The notes under the pieces: generated by a model
The model's input: only the letters and a program-made list of their open reading frames with translations
What the model was told of the DNA's origin: nothing
The model's database searches: none
Position numbers and translations under genes: made by a program
Shown: piece after piece, positions 24,189 to 32,335 of the stretch
Layout of the letters: each line of letters begins with the position of its first letter
Numbering within the stretch: position 1 is the stretch's first letter
NCBI RefSeq assembly: GCF_038007285.1
Contig: NZ_JBBOWX010000001.1
Location: 4,233,501 to 4,297,500 of the forward strand
DNA from: Sporosarcina sp. FSL K6-3457
GTDB taxonomy: Bacteria; Bacillota; Bacilli; Bacillales_A; Planococcaceae
Length of the DNA: 64,000 bases
Reading direction: 5' to 3'

Positions 24189-24449
24189 TTATCGACTTTT
24201 TACAAGTAAGTTGACAGCTTCTTTAATTAGTTCATCCATGTTTTCTCCATTTTGTTCGGCCTCTTGAACACATTCAACTAAATTTGAACTTACAATCACA
24301 CCGATTGTTCGATCTACTGCTGAGCGAACAGCAGATAACTGCGTAATGACCTCTTTACAATCTTTATCTTCTTCCATCATTTTTAAAATTCCACGAAGTT
24401 GCCCTTCCATACGCTTTACTCTATTTTTAAGTCGATCATCGTATTCCAT
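24189..24449 (-). CDS. cstR: CstR-type persulfide-sensing repressor, copy 2
   Basis: An 86-residue near twin of the product at 14475-14735, with the same two cysteines (KDCKEV and LVECVQE) and differences mainly in the first ten residues and the tail. At DNA level long blocks are identical, so the copies arose by recent duplication. The ATG at 24449 is chosen from GGAGG 9 bases upstream. It is transcribed towards the sulfur genes, inverted relative to copy 1, with its own operator at 24527. Both copies look functional. Confidence 0.9.
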   Translation of the reverse strand: MEYDDRLKNRVKRMEGQLRGILKMMEEDKDCKEVITQLSAVRSAVDRTIGVIVSSNLVECVQEAEQNGENMDELIKEAVNLLVKSR

Positions 24450-24526
24450 AGGTTTTCGCCTCCACAATGCTGTTTTTTCTTGATAGGATATTATGAATCA
24501 AAAAAGTATTAACAATCAACATCATA

Positions 24527-24540
24527 TACCCTAACAGGTA
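24527..24540 (-). promoter_or_regulatory. CstR-type operator before cstR copy 2
   Basis: TACCCTAACAGGTA, flanked by ATA/TAT to give a longer palindrome, about 80 bases upstream of the second cstR. Consistent with autoregulation. Confidence 0.7.
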
Positions 24541-24620
24541 TATCGTCAATACAAATAACTCTTTCTACCTTTATGCCTCAAATACATGAAATTGAAATAC
24601 ACCATTTATATTGATATGCG

Positions 24621-25031
24621 TTATTTATTAATTACAATCGATAATTTATAATTTGCATGCTCGTTTAGGTCTTCTAAAAATTCGTCCAATACTTCATTAG
24701 ATGGAAATTTGCATTCAAGAAGATAACAGCCATCCCCACTGATTTTATAGTTACGCAATACGTATTGTTCTCTTTTTTTTATGAACGATAGATAGGGGTG
24801 ATGATAAGTGCTCTGTGTGAAAATCGTAATAAGGGCATGAATAAAATACCCTAATTTTACTTGATTCACTTTAATGGTATACCCTTCAATCACTCCATTA
24901 TCCTCCAATTTCGCAATCCTATCTGAAACAGCTTGTCCAGTTAAATGAACCTTCTCACCCAATTCTTTCATCGTGATACGACTGTTCTTGGACAGTTCAT
25001 CTAAGATACTCATATCCGTGTGATCTAGCAT
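24621..25031 (-). CDS. Lrp/AsnC-family regulator
   Basis: A 136-residue feast/famine regulator. The N-terminal winged helix reads DMSILDELSKNSRITMKELGEKVHL in outline, followed by a short RAM ligand-binding domain. The ATG at 25031 has AAGGAG 9 bases upstream. It is divergent from a metal-dependent hydrolase gene at 25148 with a 116-base shared promoter region and may control it. The ligand cannot be inferred. Confidence 0.85.
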   Translation of the reverse strand: MLDHTDMSILDELSKNSRITMKELGEKVHLTGQAVSDRIAKLEDNGVIEGYTIKVNQVKLGYFIHALITIFTQSTYHHPYLSFIKKREQYVLRNYKISGDGCYLLECKFPSNEVLDEFLEDLNEHANYKLSIVINK

Positions 25032-25147
25032 TTTTTCAACTCCTTTAATAATCAAGTTAAACAGCAAATAGACTTGATTTCATCTCTGTATCATTGATTA
25101 ACCACAGTATAGACTATATGGGAGTCAAAAAAAAAGGAGATGTAATT

Positions 25148-25909
25148 ATGGATATTCAACAAATTCGAAATGCCACGCTCATTATTCAATATGCTGGCAA
25201 AAAAATTTTAATAGACCCTATGTTAGCAGAGAAAGGAACTTACCCACCTTTTCCTAATTCATTAAGACAAGATCAAAACAATCCTTTAGTTAGCTTACCA
25301 ACATCTATTAACAATATCATATCTGATCTTGACGCTGTTATTGTTACTCATCTGCATTTAGACCACTGGGATGATGCTGCTATAGAAGCATTGCCGAAAG
25401 GAATTAAATTATTTGTCCAAAATGATGAGGACGCGTCAGTTATTACAGGAGCAGGTTTTACAAATGTAGAAGTCTTACAAGAAAATACAATGTTTGGCGA
25501 TATCCAATTTATTAAAACAAAAGGCGAGCATGGAAGAGGCCCACTGGTAGAAATGGCTGGCCAAGTCTGCGGGGTTGTCTTCAAACACCCAAGTGAAAAA
25601 ACGTTATATCTAGCTGGAGATACGGTGTGGTATAGAGCTGTTCAAGAAGTAATCGAGACACATATGCCAGAAATCATTGTTGTAGCTGGCGGAGATAATC
25701 AATTCCTAGAAGGCGGTTCGCTCGTAATGGGGAAAGATGATATCTATGAAGTGTATAAGGCTGCACCAAACGCAAAAATCATTTCTAACCATATGGAAGC
25801 TGTCAATCACTGGACATTATCAAGGGAAGAACTAAAAGACTTTAGTAATGAAAAAGGGATGTCTGACAATATTTTAGTACCAAACGATGGCGAGTCTTAC
25901 ACATTTTAA
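25148..25909 (+). CDS. Metallo-beta-lactamase-fold hydrolase
   Basis: A 253-residue MBL-fold protein with the dinuclear metal motif THLHLDHWDD near residue 69, LYLAGDTVWY near 160 and a C-terminal SNHMEAVNHW. This subgroup resembles UlaG/YtnP-like hydrolases of unknown substrate. AAAGGAGATG lies 5 bases before the ATG. It is divergent from the Lrp-type regulator. A cut-off cysteine-hydrolase fragment follows at once. Confidence 0.85.
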   Translation: MDIQQIRNATLIIQYAGKKILIDPMLAEKGTYPPFPNSLRQDQNNPLVSLPTSINNIISDLDAVIVTHLHLDHWDDAAIEALPKGIKLFVQNDEDASVITGAGFTNVEVLQENTMFGDIQFIKTKGEHGRGPLVEMAGQVCGVVFKHPSEKTLYLAGDTVWYRAVQEVIETHMPEIIVVAGGDNQFLEGGSLVMGKDDIYEVYKAAPNAKIISNHMEAVNHWTLSREELKDFSNEKGMSDNILVPNDGESYTF

Positions 25910-25926
25910 GCGAGAAAAGAGGCAGA

Positions 25927-26128
25927 ATAACCTATCTGCATCGTTGCAACAGTCAGAGCGTCTGTAGATCTTGGCTTTGAAACGACACTTATTGAAGATG
26001 CATGTGCGACAAGAGACTTATCTTATGAAGGTAAGGATGTTCCAGCTGAACAGGTTCATTATGCATTTGTCGGTGCACTTAACGGTATGTATTGTGCTGT
26101 AACTTCGACTGAAGATTTCCTGCAATAG
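25927..26128 (+). pseudogene. C-terminal fragment of an isochorismatase-family cysteine hydrolase
   Basis: The frame reads CIVATVRASVDLGFETTLIE, then DACATRDLSYEGKDVPAEQV and HYAFVGALNGMYCAVTSTEDF before TAG. This matches the end of isochorismatase-like cysteine hydrolases; the C in CIVATVRA would be near the catalytic Cys. No start or N-terminal half exists. It may have been the partner of the preceding MBL hydrolase. Confidence 0.75.
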
Positions 26129-26250
26129 GAAACACAATCTTAACTATAAAAGGCATTTGGGAATCCGCTTATTCCCAAATGCCTTTTCATTTTTCGTTTC
26201 TCAGATACGGTCATCGGATGATATGAGAAAACTTTAGATATTAGTGTGAT

Positions 26251-26814
26251 TTATACAGTAATAGTATCCTTTACTACCACATCTAATTTACCTGTTTCCG
26301 GGTCAATTACTAGGCCGTGGACAGGCGTTCCAATTGGGAGAAGGGGATGTTTCTTAATCATATTCACGCTATTACGAACGCTATCTTCTACATTTTCAAA
26401 ACCTTTTAGCCATTCCTCAATATTAATGCCAGCAAACTCCAATGTGTCAAATGTTTGTTGAGAAATTCCGCCTTCTTGCATTTTCTTAATCGTCTCAAGT
26501 GAATTTATATTGTTCATGCCACACCCATGATGCCCGATTACACAAACCTCACTTGCTTTTAGTTCATACAATGCCACAAGAATACTTCTCATGGCACTGC
26601 CAAATGGATGGGAAATAACGCCACCCGCATTTTTGATAAGTTTAGCATCCCCATTACGTAAATTCATCGACTGGGGTAAAAGTTCAATTAATCTGGTATC
26701 CATACAGGTGACAATCACCATTTTCTTGTTTGGAAACTTTGTTGTATGGAACTCCTCATATTTTTTGTCTTTCACAAATTGTTCATTGTATTCTAAAATA
26801 CTATTAATCATCAT
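26251..26814 (-). CDS. Beta-type carbonic anhydrase (YtiB-like)
   Basis: A 187-residue beta-carbonic anhydrase. Zinc ligands and catalytic dyad are visible: CMDTR (Cys and Asp-Arg) near residue 37, and GHHGCGM (His and Cys) near residue 93, together with the KNAGG segment. It interconverts CO2 and bicarbonate in the cytoplasm. Two adjacent ATGs are possible; GGAGAG lies 6 bases before the first. It appears to be a single-gene unit. Confidence 0.9.
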   Translation of the reverse strand: MMINSILEYNEQFVKDKKYEEFHTTKFPNKKMVIVTCMDTRLIELLPQSMNLRNGDAKLIKNAGGVISHPFGSAMRSILVALYELKASEVCVIGHHGCGMNNINSLETIKKMQEGGISQQTFDTLEFAGINIEEWLKGFENVEDSVRNSVNMIKKHPLLPIGTPVHGLVIDPETGKLDVVVKDTITV

Positions 26815-27038
26815 AAAAATCTCTCCTCACTTCATATGTACTTGTTTTAAGCATATTTTCTGTATTAGCTGATCTGTTTTCTCAACTGCCTTTACGGCAA
26901 CTTCTAAGTAAGGATAACTAAAAAATAAATGAATTGTCAAATAGTTTTTATATTTCACTTTCAACACTTATTGCATTCAACATACGGACTGAGTCAGATG
27001 CCAAAAAATTAACTGAGTCACTCCCTAGAACATTAACC

Positions 27039-27066
27039 TTGAATTGAGTCGGAATTTGTGTATAAT
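27039..27066 (+). promoter_or_regulatory. SigA-type promoter of the guanidine exporter operon
   Basis: TTGAAT (27039-27044), a 16-base spacer and TATAAT (27061-27066), about 30 bases before the riboswitch aptamer. Confidence 0.7.
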
Positions 27067-27094
27067 CGAAGGTAATTGCATAAGTAAAATGTTT

Positions 27095-27214
27095 TCTAGG
27101 GTTCCGTAACGATTCTGTTAGTCTGGTCCGAGAGAAAACTCATAGCTTTTGCTATGCCACGGAAGGATAAAAGCCTGGGAGAAACTGTTTAACAGTTTTC
27201 TTCTAGGCTTTTTT
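27095..27214 (+). promoter_or_regulatory. Guanidine-I (ykkC) riboswitch with terminator
   Basis: The conserved elements of the ykkC class are all here in order: CTAGGGTTCCG, TCTGGTCCGAGAGAAAAC, a small CATAGC...GCTATG hairpin, CCACGGAAGGATAAAAG and CCTGGGAGA. The 3' part can pair as AAAGCCT...AGGCTTT (27170-27211), followed by a U run, so without guanidinium a terminator forms. Ligand binding should favour read-through into the SMR genes that follow. Confidence 0.95.
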
Positions 27215-27253
27215 GTTTGTTGGGGTAAGAATAAAATCGGAGGTGTTGTTTGC

Positions 27254-27595
27254 ATGAATGCAAACTGGATGAAAGTGATTATCGCTGCTTTTTTTGAAGT
27301 TTTTTGGGTCATTGGATTAAAACACGCGGATGACTTTTGGACTTGGACTGGAACAGTTATTGCGATTATTGTTAGTTTCTACTTAATGATTATGGCTGGA
27401 AAAGAACTTCCTGTTGGTACTGTCTATGCAGTTTTTGTAGGACTAGGGACTGCTGGAACCGTTTTTTCAGACATCGTATTTTTTGATGAACCATTTAAAG
27501 TAGCTAAAGTCATTTTGATTTTAGTCTTATTAGCTGGGGTAATTGGCTTGAAATTAGTGACGAAAGACACCGTTGAAGAAGGGATTGATTCTTAA
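27254..27595 (+). CDS. ykkC: SMR guanidinium exporter subunit (YkkC-like)
   Basis: A 113-residue four-helix small-multidrug-resistance protein. The membrane-embedded Glu is in [20 protein letters not shown] (residue 14 region), and the [16 protein letters not shown] motif is typical of the guanidinium-exporting branch. GGAGGTG stands 8 bases before the ATG at 27254. It lies directly behind a guanidine-I riboswitch and overlaps the next gene by one base, so the two probably form a heteromeric guanidinium/H+ antiporter like YkkCD. Confidence 0.9.
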   Translation: MNANWMKVIIAAFFEVFWVIGLKHADDFWTWTGTVIAIIVSFYLMIMAGKELPVGTVYAVFVGLGTAGTVFSDIVFFDEPFKVAKVILILVLLAGVIGLKLVTKDTVEEGIDS

Positions 27596-27909
27596 TGGCT
27601 TGGGTTTCTTTAATTGTTGCAGGCTTATTTGAAATGTTTGGTGTTTTGATGATCAATAAATTGCATAAGGAGCGAAATTGGCAATCGTTGCTGTTTCTCA
27701 TTCTTAGCTTTGGTGCAAGTTTTATTTTTCTTGCATATGCCATGAAAACACTACCGATGGGGACTGCATATGCCATCTGGACAGGGATTGGTGCATCTGG
27801 TGGAGCACTATTAGGTATGATTTTTTATAGCGAATCAAAAGACTGGAAAAGACTCATTTTTATAGCCATGGTATTGGGGGCAGCAGTTGGTTTAAAGCTC
27901 GTCTCGTAA
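27595..27909 (+). CDS. ykkD: SMR guanidinium exporter subunit (YkkD-like)
   Basis: A 104-residue four-helix SMR protein with the conserved Glu in VAGLFEMFGVLM (residue 12) and MGTAYAIWTGIGASGG near residue 60. Its ATG overlaps the stop of the preceding SMR gene (TAATG), giving translational coupling and matched amounts of the two subunits. Its product is expected to pair with the preceding subunit in the cytoplasmic membrane. Confidence 0.9.
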   Translation: MAWVSLIVAGLFEMFGVLMINKLHKERNWQSLLFLILSFGASFIFLAYAMKTLPMGTAYAIWTGIGASGGALLGMIFYSESKDWKRLIFIAMVLGAAVGLKLVS

Positions 27910-27949
27910 AAAACACTGGTGGAAAAGTAAATTTTTCACCAGTGTTTTT
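27909..27949. terminator. Terminator after the SMR operon
   Basis: AAAAACACTGGTG / CACCAGTGTTTTT, a perfect 13-bp stem between convergent operons. Confidence 0.9.
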
Positions 27950-27969
27950 ATTTTCATCTTCTATTACTG

Positions 27970-28707
27970 CTAGTTCCTCAAGCCACTAATTGTCCCATCC
28001 ATAGACATCGGTGCATGCATATCGACAAAGAACAATACAATTGTAGTGTCTTCATTTGCGACTAGAGGTGGGAGTGGATTAACTACATCCGTTATAGCCT
28101 CCTGTTTGCCAATTGTGAGATCTTGAACCGTAATTTCGCCGTGCATTACGTATAAAAATGGTGTAAGGCCAACATATGCCGGAATTTCCAACTGTTCGCC
28201 TGCTTTAGGATACGCATCTAAAATGTAGACATTTTGCCTAACGTAAAGAGGTGCTTCACTTCCTTCAGGCCCCGCCATGACATACCAATCATGGTTGTCT
28301 GTCGGTTTGTTATGGAATTGGATTTTGGGTGGAAGATTTGTTTCATTCGGTCGGACGAAGATTTGAAGCATTTCTACCTCATCTTCTTTTACCTTTTCCT
28401 CATGCCAAAAGCTTGCCCCTGCATTCATCATCATTAATTTACCTCTTGCAATCGGCGCTTCAAAGCCTGCGGAATCTTTATGATGTGTGACACCTGTTCG
28501 TATATAACTTAAAATCTCATCATTGATATGCTCGTGCATTTTAATCGTTAACCCCTTTTTCATAACCGCATGATCAATAATCGCTAATGGTCCAAATGCA
28601 GTATCCGCAGTTTTATTTCCTAAAATAGCTCCTGGTTGGACACGTGTAATTGTGAATGGACCTCTGAACGGCTGTGCATGATTTGCCGCTTCAAGTTTTT
28701 GTAACAA
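27970..28707 (-). CDS. Pirin-family protein (quercetinase-like bicupin)
   Basis: A roughly 245-residue bicupin. The N-terminal cupin has the metal-binding pattern MHEHINDEILSYI and later EVEMLQIFVRP, as in pirin/YhhW. Such proteins bind Fe and some act as quercetin 2,3-dioxygenases. The start is TTG at 28707, with AAAGGGG 7 bases upstream; the frame is open 11 codons further. It is followed downstream by the SMR operon terminator and preceded by its own hairpin separating it from the YdhR-like gene. Confidence 0.85.
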   Translation of the reverse strand: MLQKLEAANHAQPFRGPFTITRVQPGAILGNKTADTAFGPLAIIDHAVMKKGLTIKMHEHINDEILSYIRTGVTHHKDSAGFEAPIARGKLMMMNAGASFWHEEKVKEDEVEMLQIFVRPNETNLPPKIQFHNKPTDNHDWYVMAGPEGSEAPLYVRQNVYILDAYPKAGEQLEIPAYVGLTPFLYVMHGEITVQDLTIGKQEAITDVVNPLPPLVANEDTTIVLFFVDMHAPMSMDGTISGLRN

Positions 28708-28738
28708 GATAAAACCCCTTTCTTCAATTGGATATAAC

Positions 28739-28768
28739 AAAATCGACTCCCCTAAAGAAGTCGATTTT
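28739..28768. terminator. Terminator between the YdhR-like and pirin genes
   Basis: AAAATCGACT / AGTCGATTTT stem with A/T tails. Confidence 0.75.
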
Positions 28769-28775
28769 ATTGTGA

Positions 28776-29081
28776 TTATTTTATGGGTCCTTTAGTAATC
28801 TCAGTCAGTTTAGAATTGATGGCAAAGATTTTTGCGTTAACGTCTGCAACTCCAAAGCCAGCTAGTCTTTTCGTGTGCATATCTAGGTATTTTTCGGCTG
28901 TTTCTTTTGTTTCGAAAATATAAATTCCGCCGGCTTCACTTGTTTCAGGGCTTTCAGTCCAAATTTTCCACATGAAACCCTCTTCTTCATTGATACTTTT
29001 TGCCAAATCAGTAAACGCCTCGGCCATTTCATCTCCGAATGGTCCATTCATTTTAAAATCCACTTGTAATACGTAAGCCAT
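28776..29081 (-). CDS. YdhR-like putative monooxygenase (ferredoxin-like fold)
   Basis: A 101-residue protein beginning MAYVLQVDFKMNGPFGDEM with KIWTESPETSEAGGIYIFE in the middle, the pattern of YdhR-type proteins, a dimeric alpha/beta-barrel group named as monooxygenases mostly by fold. AAGGAG stands 7 bases before the ATG at 29081. It is 17 bases downstream of the DsbA-like gene, forming a two-gene operon that faces a TetR regulator. Confidence 0.8.
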   Translation of the reverse strand: MAYVLQVDFKMNGPFGDEMAEAFTDLAKSINEEEGFMWKIWTESPETSEAGGIYIFETKETAEKYLDMHTKRLAGFGVADVNAKIFAINSKLTEITKGPIK

Positions 29082-29097
29082 TGTCATTCTCCTTTGT

Positions 29098-30030
29098 TTA
29101 TTTTGTAGTGGTGAAATAGAATTCCCCTAGAATTTCCTTCGCTTCATAGCTATTTGGTGCAAGCTCTTTTTCAATAAAAGAGCGAACCTCTGACTGTTCA
29201 ACGTCGTACATAACTTCAATCTCTTTAGAAAATAACATTTTTTCTTTTTCAAGCAAGCTAGAAAGGGATGGCTGCTGTTTTGGTTGTAGTGCTTCCAAAT
29301 TTAGAACTTGTTTTAATCCGTCAACATAGTATTCAAACGGGCGTCCGCCAACAATTTTCACACCTTTATTTTCTTCATTCACCATGATAATTGTCGGAAA
29401 ACCTCTGGCACCTAAGTTTCTAACTAAAGTAAAATCCTCATTCAATAATTGTTGTCCGATTGGTTGTTGTTCAGCTTCATTTACAATCGCTTCCCCATCA
29501 AGGCCCATTTTATTGACAATTTTAATCAGAACAGATTGCTCTGAAATATTTTCATTAAATGCGAAAAGTGCTTCTCTTGCACGACGTAAATATTCAAATG
29601 CCGTCGCATCACTATGATTTTTTTGGATTATTTTAAATACGCGAGAGGCTGGATAAGAGGATTGAACTGGATTATCAATCATTAAACTACCATCAATCGG
29701 CATTCTTGAATGCTCTCCAACTTCTCTCCAGTGACCCGCAACGTCGGCTGGTTTATGAATTCCATTCGCAGGATCGATAGGTCCATCATGCCATTTCTCC
29801 AGCAAACCACCCATAACCGTGTGAAGGTTAAAATAATGACTGTATTGCTCTGTAAAGCGACGGAATGTCGGTTCAATTGCCCAGCAATGAGAACAGATAG
29901 GGTCCGTCACATAATAAAGATTAATATTTTTTTCTGGTTGATTGAAATCAATGATTTCCATTTCCTCTTCTCCAGCCACTCCGCATACACCCGTTTCTAA
30001 ATCACACAACATATTATTGTTGTTCTTCAA
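29098..30030 (-). CDS. DsbA-like/SpxH-family thioredoxin-fold protein
   Basis: About 310 residues in the DsbA/FrnE-SpxH (YjbH) group. The active site is CxxC in YVTDPICSHCWAIEPTFRR near residue 45; the helical insertion and GARGFPTIIMV cis-Pro loop follow. SpxH proteins deliver the regulator Spx to ClpXP, but FrnE-like proteins are thiol oxidoreductases; the sequence alone does not decide. The N-terminus has three extra cysteines (MLCDLETGVCG). TTG at 30030 is the likely start, with GAGG 9 bases upstream. Together with the YdhR-like gene it is divergent from the TetR gene at 30182. Confidence 0.8.
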   Translation of the reverse strand: MKNNNNMLCDLETGVCGVAGEEEMEIIDFNQPEKNINLYYVTDPICSHCWAIEPTFRRFTEQYSHYFNLHTVMGGLLEKWHDGPIDPANGIHKPADVAGHWREVGEHSRMPIDGSLMIDNPVQSSYPASRVFKIIQKNHSDATAFEYLRRAREALFAFNENISEQSVLIKIVNKMGLDGEAIVNEAEQQPIGQQLLNEDFTLVRNLGARGFPTIIMVNEENKGVKIVGGRPFEYYVDGLKQVLNLEALQPKQQPSLSSLLEKEKMLFSKEIEVMYDVEQSEVRSFIEKELAPNSYEAKEILGEFYFTTTK

Positions 30031-30181
30031 TTTATTTTCCCTCATTTCTTTGAAAGTCGATTATTTGCTTTACAATTGAATTGTAGACCATAATTAAAAG
30101 TATCAACACCAATAGTTCATTGAAAATGTCGTTTATCCAACACATTGAAGAATTTGTTTGAAAAGTAGGAGGGAGATCAAC

Positions 30182-30736
30182 ATGACTCAACCAAAGACTG
30201 ATCCTCGAGTTCAACGTACCCGAAAATTAATCATGGATTCTTTTATGGAACTTTCAAGTCAAAAAGAATTTAAGGATATTACCGTTAAGGATATTACAGC
30301 CGAGGCTATGATTAATCGTGCCACATTCTATTATCATTTTGAAGATATATATGACTTATTGGAAAAGGTATTATCGGAAGTTTTGTTAGTTAATTTGGAT
30401 TTTGACTACTATCAAAATAACGAACTAAATGAAGAAGCGTTAGTTAGCATATTCATAGCGATTACAAACTTTCAAAAGTCATTATCCAATCGCTGTCATA
30501 GAGGATACGAAGATACCATTGCCCGTATCATCAGGGAACAGCTCGAAATCATTTTTTATAAAATGCTATTAAAACAACATAACATCGAAGAGGATGCAGC
30601 TCTAAAAATCACCGCTGTCATATTAAGCTGGGGAATTTACGGAGCTTCTGTAGAATGGAAAAGAGATAGTAAACAGCTACTACCGGAGGAATTTATCAAA
30701 TTAGCCATTCCTACTATTATTTCTGGGATAAAGTAG
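30182..30736 (+). CDS. TetR-family regulator
   Basis: A 184-residue TetR protein. The HTH is ITVKDITAEAMINRATFYYHFEDIYDLLEKV near residues 33-63, and a TetR_C-type helical domain follows. AGGAGGGAG lies 6 bases before the ATG. It is divergent from the spxH-like/ydhR-like operon and probably represses it; the 150-base shared region contains no striking palindrome that I could confirm. Confidence 0.85.
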   Translation: MTQPKTDPRVQRTRKLIMDSFMELSSQKEFKDITVKDITAEAMINRATFYYHFEDIYDLLEKVLSEVLLVNLDFDYYQNNELNEEALVSIFIAITNFQKSLSNRCHRGYEDTIARIIREQLEIIFYKMLLKQHNIEEDAALKITAVILSWGIYGASVEWKRDSKQLLPEEFIKLAIPTIISGIK

Positions 30737-30936
30737 GTGCACTATGCTACTGATCGTTTGTTATTTCAAAAAGAATATTCGTGTAGCGTAAAAAATTATT
30801 AGTATTCAACTATACTTAAGCTGGCAAACGTACGTTCTGTTTTATAAAGTGAAGTTATGGTAATAATAGTTGTGTGGTTACTGCCATTTAGTAATTGTTT
30901 AGCATTATATATAAATTAGAACTAAGGAGTTGTTGA

Positions 30937-31377
30937 ATGATGTCGATTAGTTTGAATCCTTATTTGATTTTTGACGGTAACACGAAAGAAGCGATCCATT
31001 TTTACGAGAAAGCGCTTGGTGCGAAAGTGATAGGTATCATGACGTTCGGAGATATGCCGGAGGACCCGAATTATTCGTTGTCGGATGACATGAAGAGTCG
31101 TGTTATGCATGGACACTTGCAAGTCGGAGAGGCAAATCTTATGTTTAGTGACACGTACGAAGGCATGCCTTATCAGCCGGGTAATTCGATTCAGATGGCC
31201 ATCCATCCCGAAGATGAGGCTAGAGCTAAAGAAATCTTCACCGCTTTGGAAGACGGCGGACAAGTCATTATGCCCCTTCAGAAGACAGATTGGAGCCCCT
31301 TGTATGATGGGCAAGTAAAGGACAAGTTCGGCGTTACTTTCCAAGTGAACGTCGCAGGAGAGCAACCTCAGTATTAA
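30937..31377 (+). CDS. VOC-family protein (PhnB-like)
   Basis: A 146-residue vicinal-oxygen-chelate protein: SLNPYLIFDGNTKEAIHFYEKALG at the N-terminus, FGDMPEDPNYSL in the middle and VKDKFGVTFQVNV at the end are typical of PhnB/YjdN-like dimers. The function is not established; some act on small electrophiles. AAGGAG is 7 bases before the first ATG. It is followed by a second, divergent VOC paralogue on the same strand after 34 bases. Confidence 0.85.
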   Translation: MMSISLNPYLIFDGNTKEAIHFYEKALGAKVIGIMTFGDMPEDPNYSLSDDMKSRVMHGHLQVGEANLMFSDTYEGMPYQPGNSIQMAIHPEDEARAKEIFTALEDGGQVIMPLQKTDWSPLYDGQVKDKFGVTFQVNVAGEQPQY

Positions 31378-31411
31378 AATACTAAAAAAACATAGAAAAG
31401 GATTGATTTTA

Positions 31412-31810
31412 ATGGAAAAGGTTACTCCATTCTTAATGTTTCAAAATGGCAATGCAGAGGAAGCGATGAATTATTACACATCACTCATCGAGGATTCAGA
31501 AATTACGACTATCTCTCGCTATGGAGCAAACGAATCAGGGGATGAAGGAACAGTCATGCATGCGACTTTTTCCTTAAAAGGACAAGAATTTATGTGTATT
31601 GACAGTAATCTAAAGCATGAATTTTCCTTTACACCCTCGTTTTCCATCTATATCACTTGTGATTCCGAAAATGAGATCAATCATCTTTATGAGAAGCTTA
31701 TTACGGACGGACAAGCACTTATGCCGTTAGGTGATTACGGTTTTAGTCAGAAATTTGGCTGGATAAATGATCAGTTCGGTGTCTCGTGGCAGCTTAATCT
31801 TCCAAAATAA
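31412..31810 (+). CDS. VOC-family protein (PhnB-like), second
   Basis: A 132-residue VOC protein: KVTPFLMFQNGNAEEAMNYY, SLKGQEFMCIDS and INDQFGVSWQLNLPK mark the PhnB group. It is only weakly similar to the preceding VOC protein, so the pair is an old duplication or two acquisitions. An AAAAGGA site is 8 bases before the ATG. Function unknown. Confidence 0.85.
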   Translation: MEKVTPFLMFQNGNAEEAMNYYTSLIEDSEITTISRYGANESGDEGTVMHATFSLKGQEFMCIDSNLKHEFSFTPSFSIYITCDSENEINHLYEKLITDGQALMPLGDYGFSQKFGWINDQFGVSWQLNLPK

Positions 31811-31872
31811 GCTTTTGGATACATGGTGAATCATTTTGATACAGTTTACTTACATGCTTTCCATAACAAGGC

Positions 31873-31989
31873 CTACTGTCGGATGGGCTCTCTTGTCCTA
31901 ATCGCAACTTGACCGCGTAATACCTTATATCTATATTTCGTAACACATATCACGTGATACTTGATATCGTATGCGGTACGACTACTTTC
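31873..31989 (-). pseudogene. tnpA: IS200/IS605 tnpA fragment
   Basis: Read leftwards: ESSRTAYDIKYHVICVTKYR followed by YKVLRGQVAIRTREPIRQ and a stop. This is the N-terminal block of the Y1 HUH transposase TnpA (typically YDLKYHLVWVTKYRYKVL). The catalytic HUH and Tyr regions are gone. It is about 39 codons long, with nothing else recognisable between the VOC gene and here. Confidence 0.8.
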
Positions 31990-32181
31990 CTATATCCAGC
32001 CCTATTTTCACCTTATATAGCGAGGATGGACAGATAAACTTTTTACTATGAATGACTCAAAACAGTAGAATCAGCTAGAAATATAGCGGCAATAACATCA
32101 TGATTTATGTTAAAATGAGAACAGCAGTTGCATAAAGCGGATGGGTGGTTGGCACTCCCTTGTGAATGGGGGTGTTTGTAT

Positions 32182-32295
32182 ATGATGGTATCTTATGAGG
32201 CAATTAATATGCTACTCCAAGCTTTTATAGCATTTGCAACAATGGCAACAGCCATTACTGCATTGATTGTACTCTTTACCAACAAAAAGAAGTAA
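32182..32295 (+). CDS. Small holin-like toxin (TxpA/Hol_Tox family), type I toxin
   Basis: A 37-residue hydrophobic peptide with one membrane helix and a basic tail: MMVSYEAINMLLQAFIAFAT then MATAITALIVLFTNKKK. The MVSYEA-N-ML...ALIxLFxNKKK pattern is that of Bacillales putative holin-like toxins related to TxpA, which damage membranes and are silenced by antisense RNA. GGGGGTG lies 8-10 bases before the tandem ATG. The upstream leader GGTGGTTGGCACTCCCTTGTG and the hairpin immediately after the stop also recall this family. It is too short for standard gene callers. Confidence 0.8.
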   Translation: MMVSYEAINMLLQAFIAFATMATAITALIVLFTNKKK

Positions 32296-32335
32296 CCGCC
32301 CATTACCTTTAGCCAGGTTTTCTAATGGGGGTTAC
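32292..32335. terminator. Bidirectional hairpin at the 3' end of the toxin gene
   Basis: GTAACCGCCCATTA pairs with TAATGGGGGTTAC around a 17-base loop. On the plus strand it is followed by TCTTTT; on the minus strand by TTCTTTTTG. It could end both the toxin mRNA and an antisense RNA. Confidence 0.65.

Noticed and set aside
29098-30030. A certain SpxH (ClpXP adaptor)
   Set aside because: The fold and CxxC fit SpxH/YjbH but also FrnE-type DsbA proteins, and the neighbourhood (YdhR-like, TetR) is not that of yjbH, so the role is left open.
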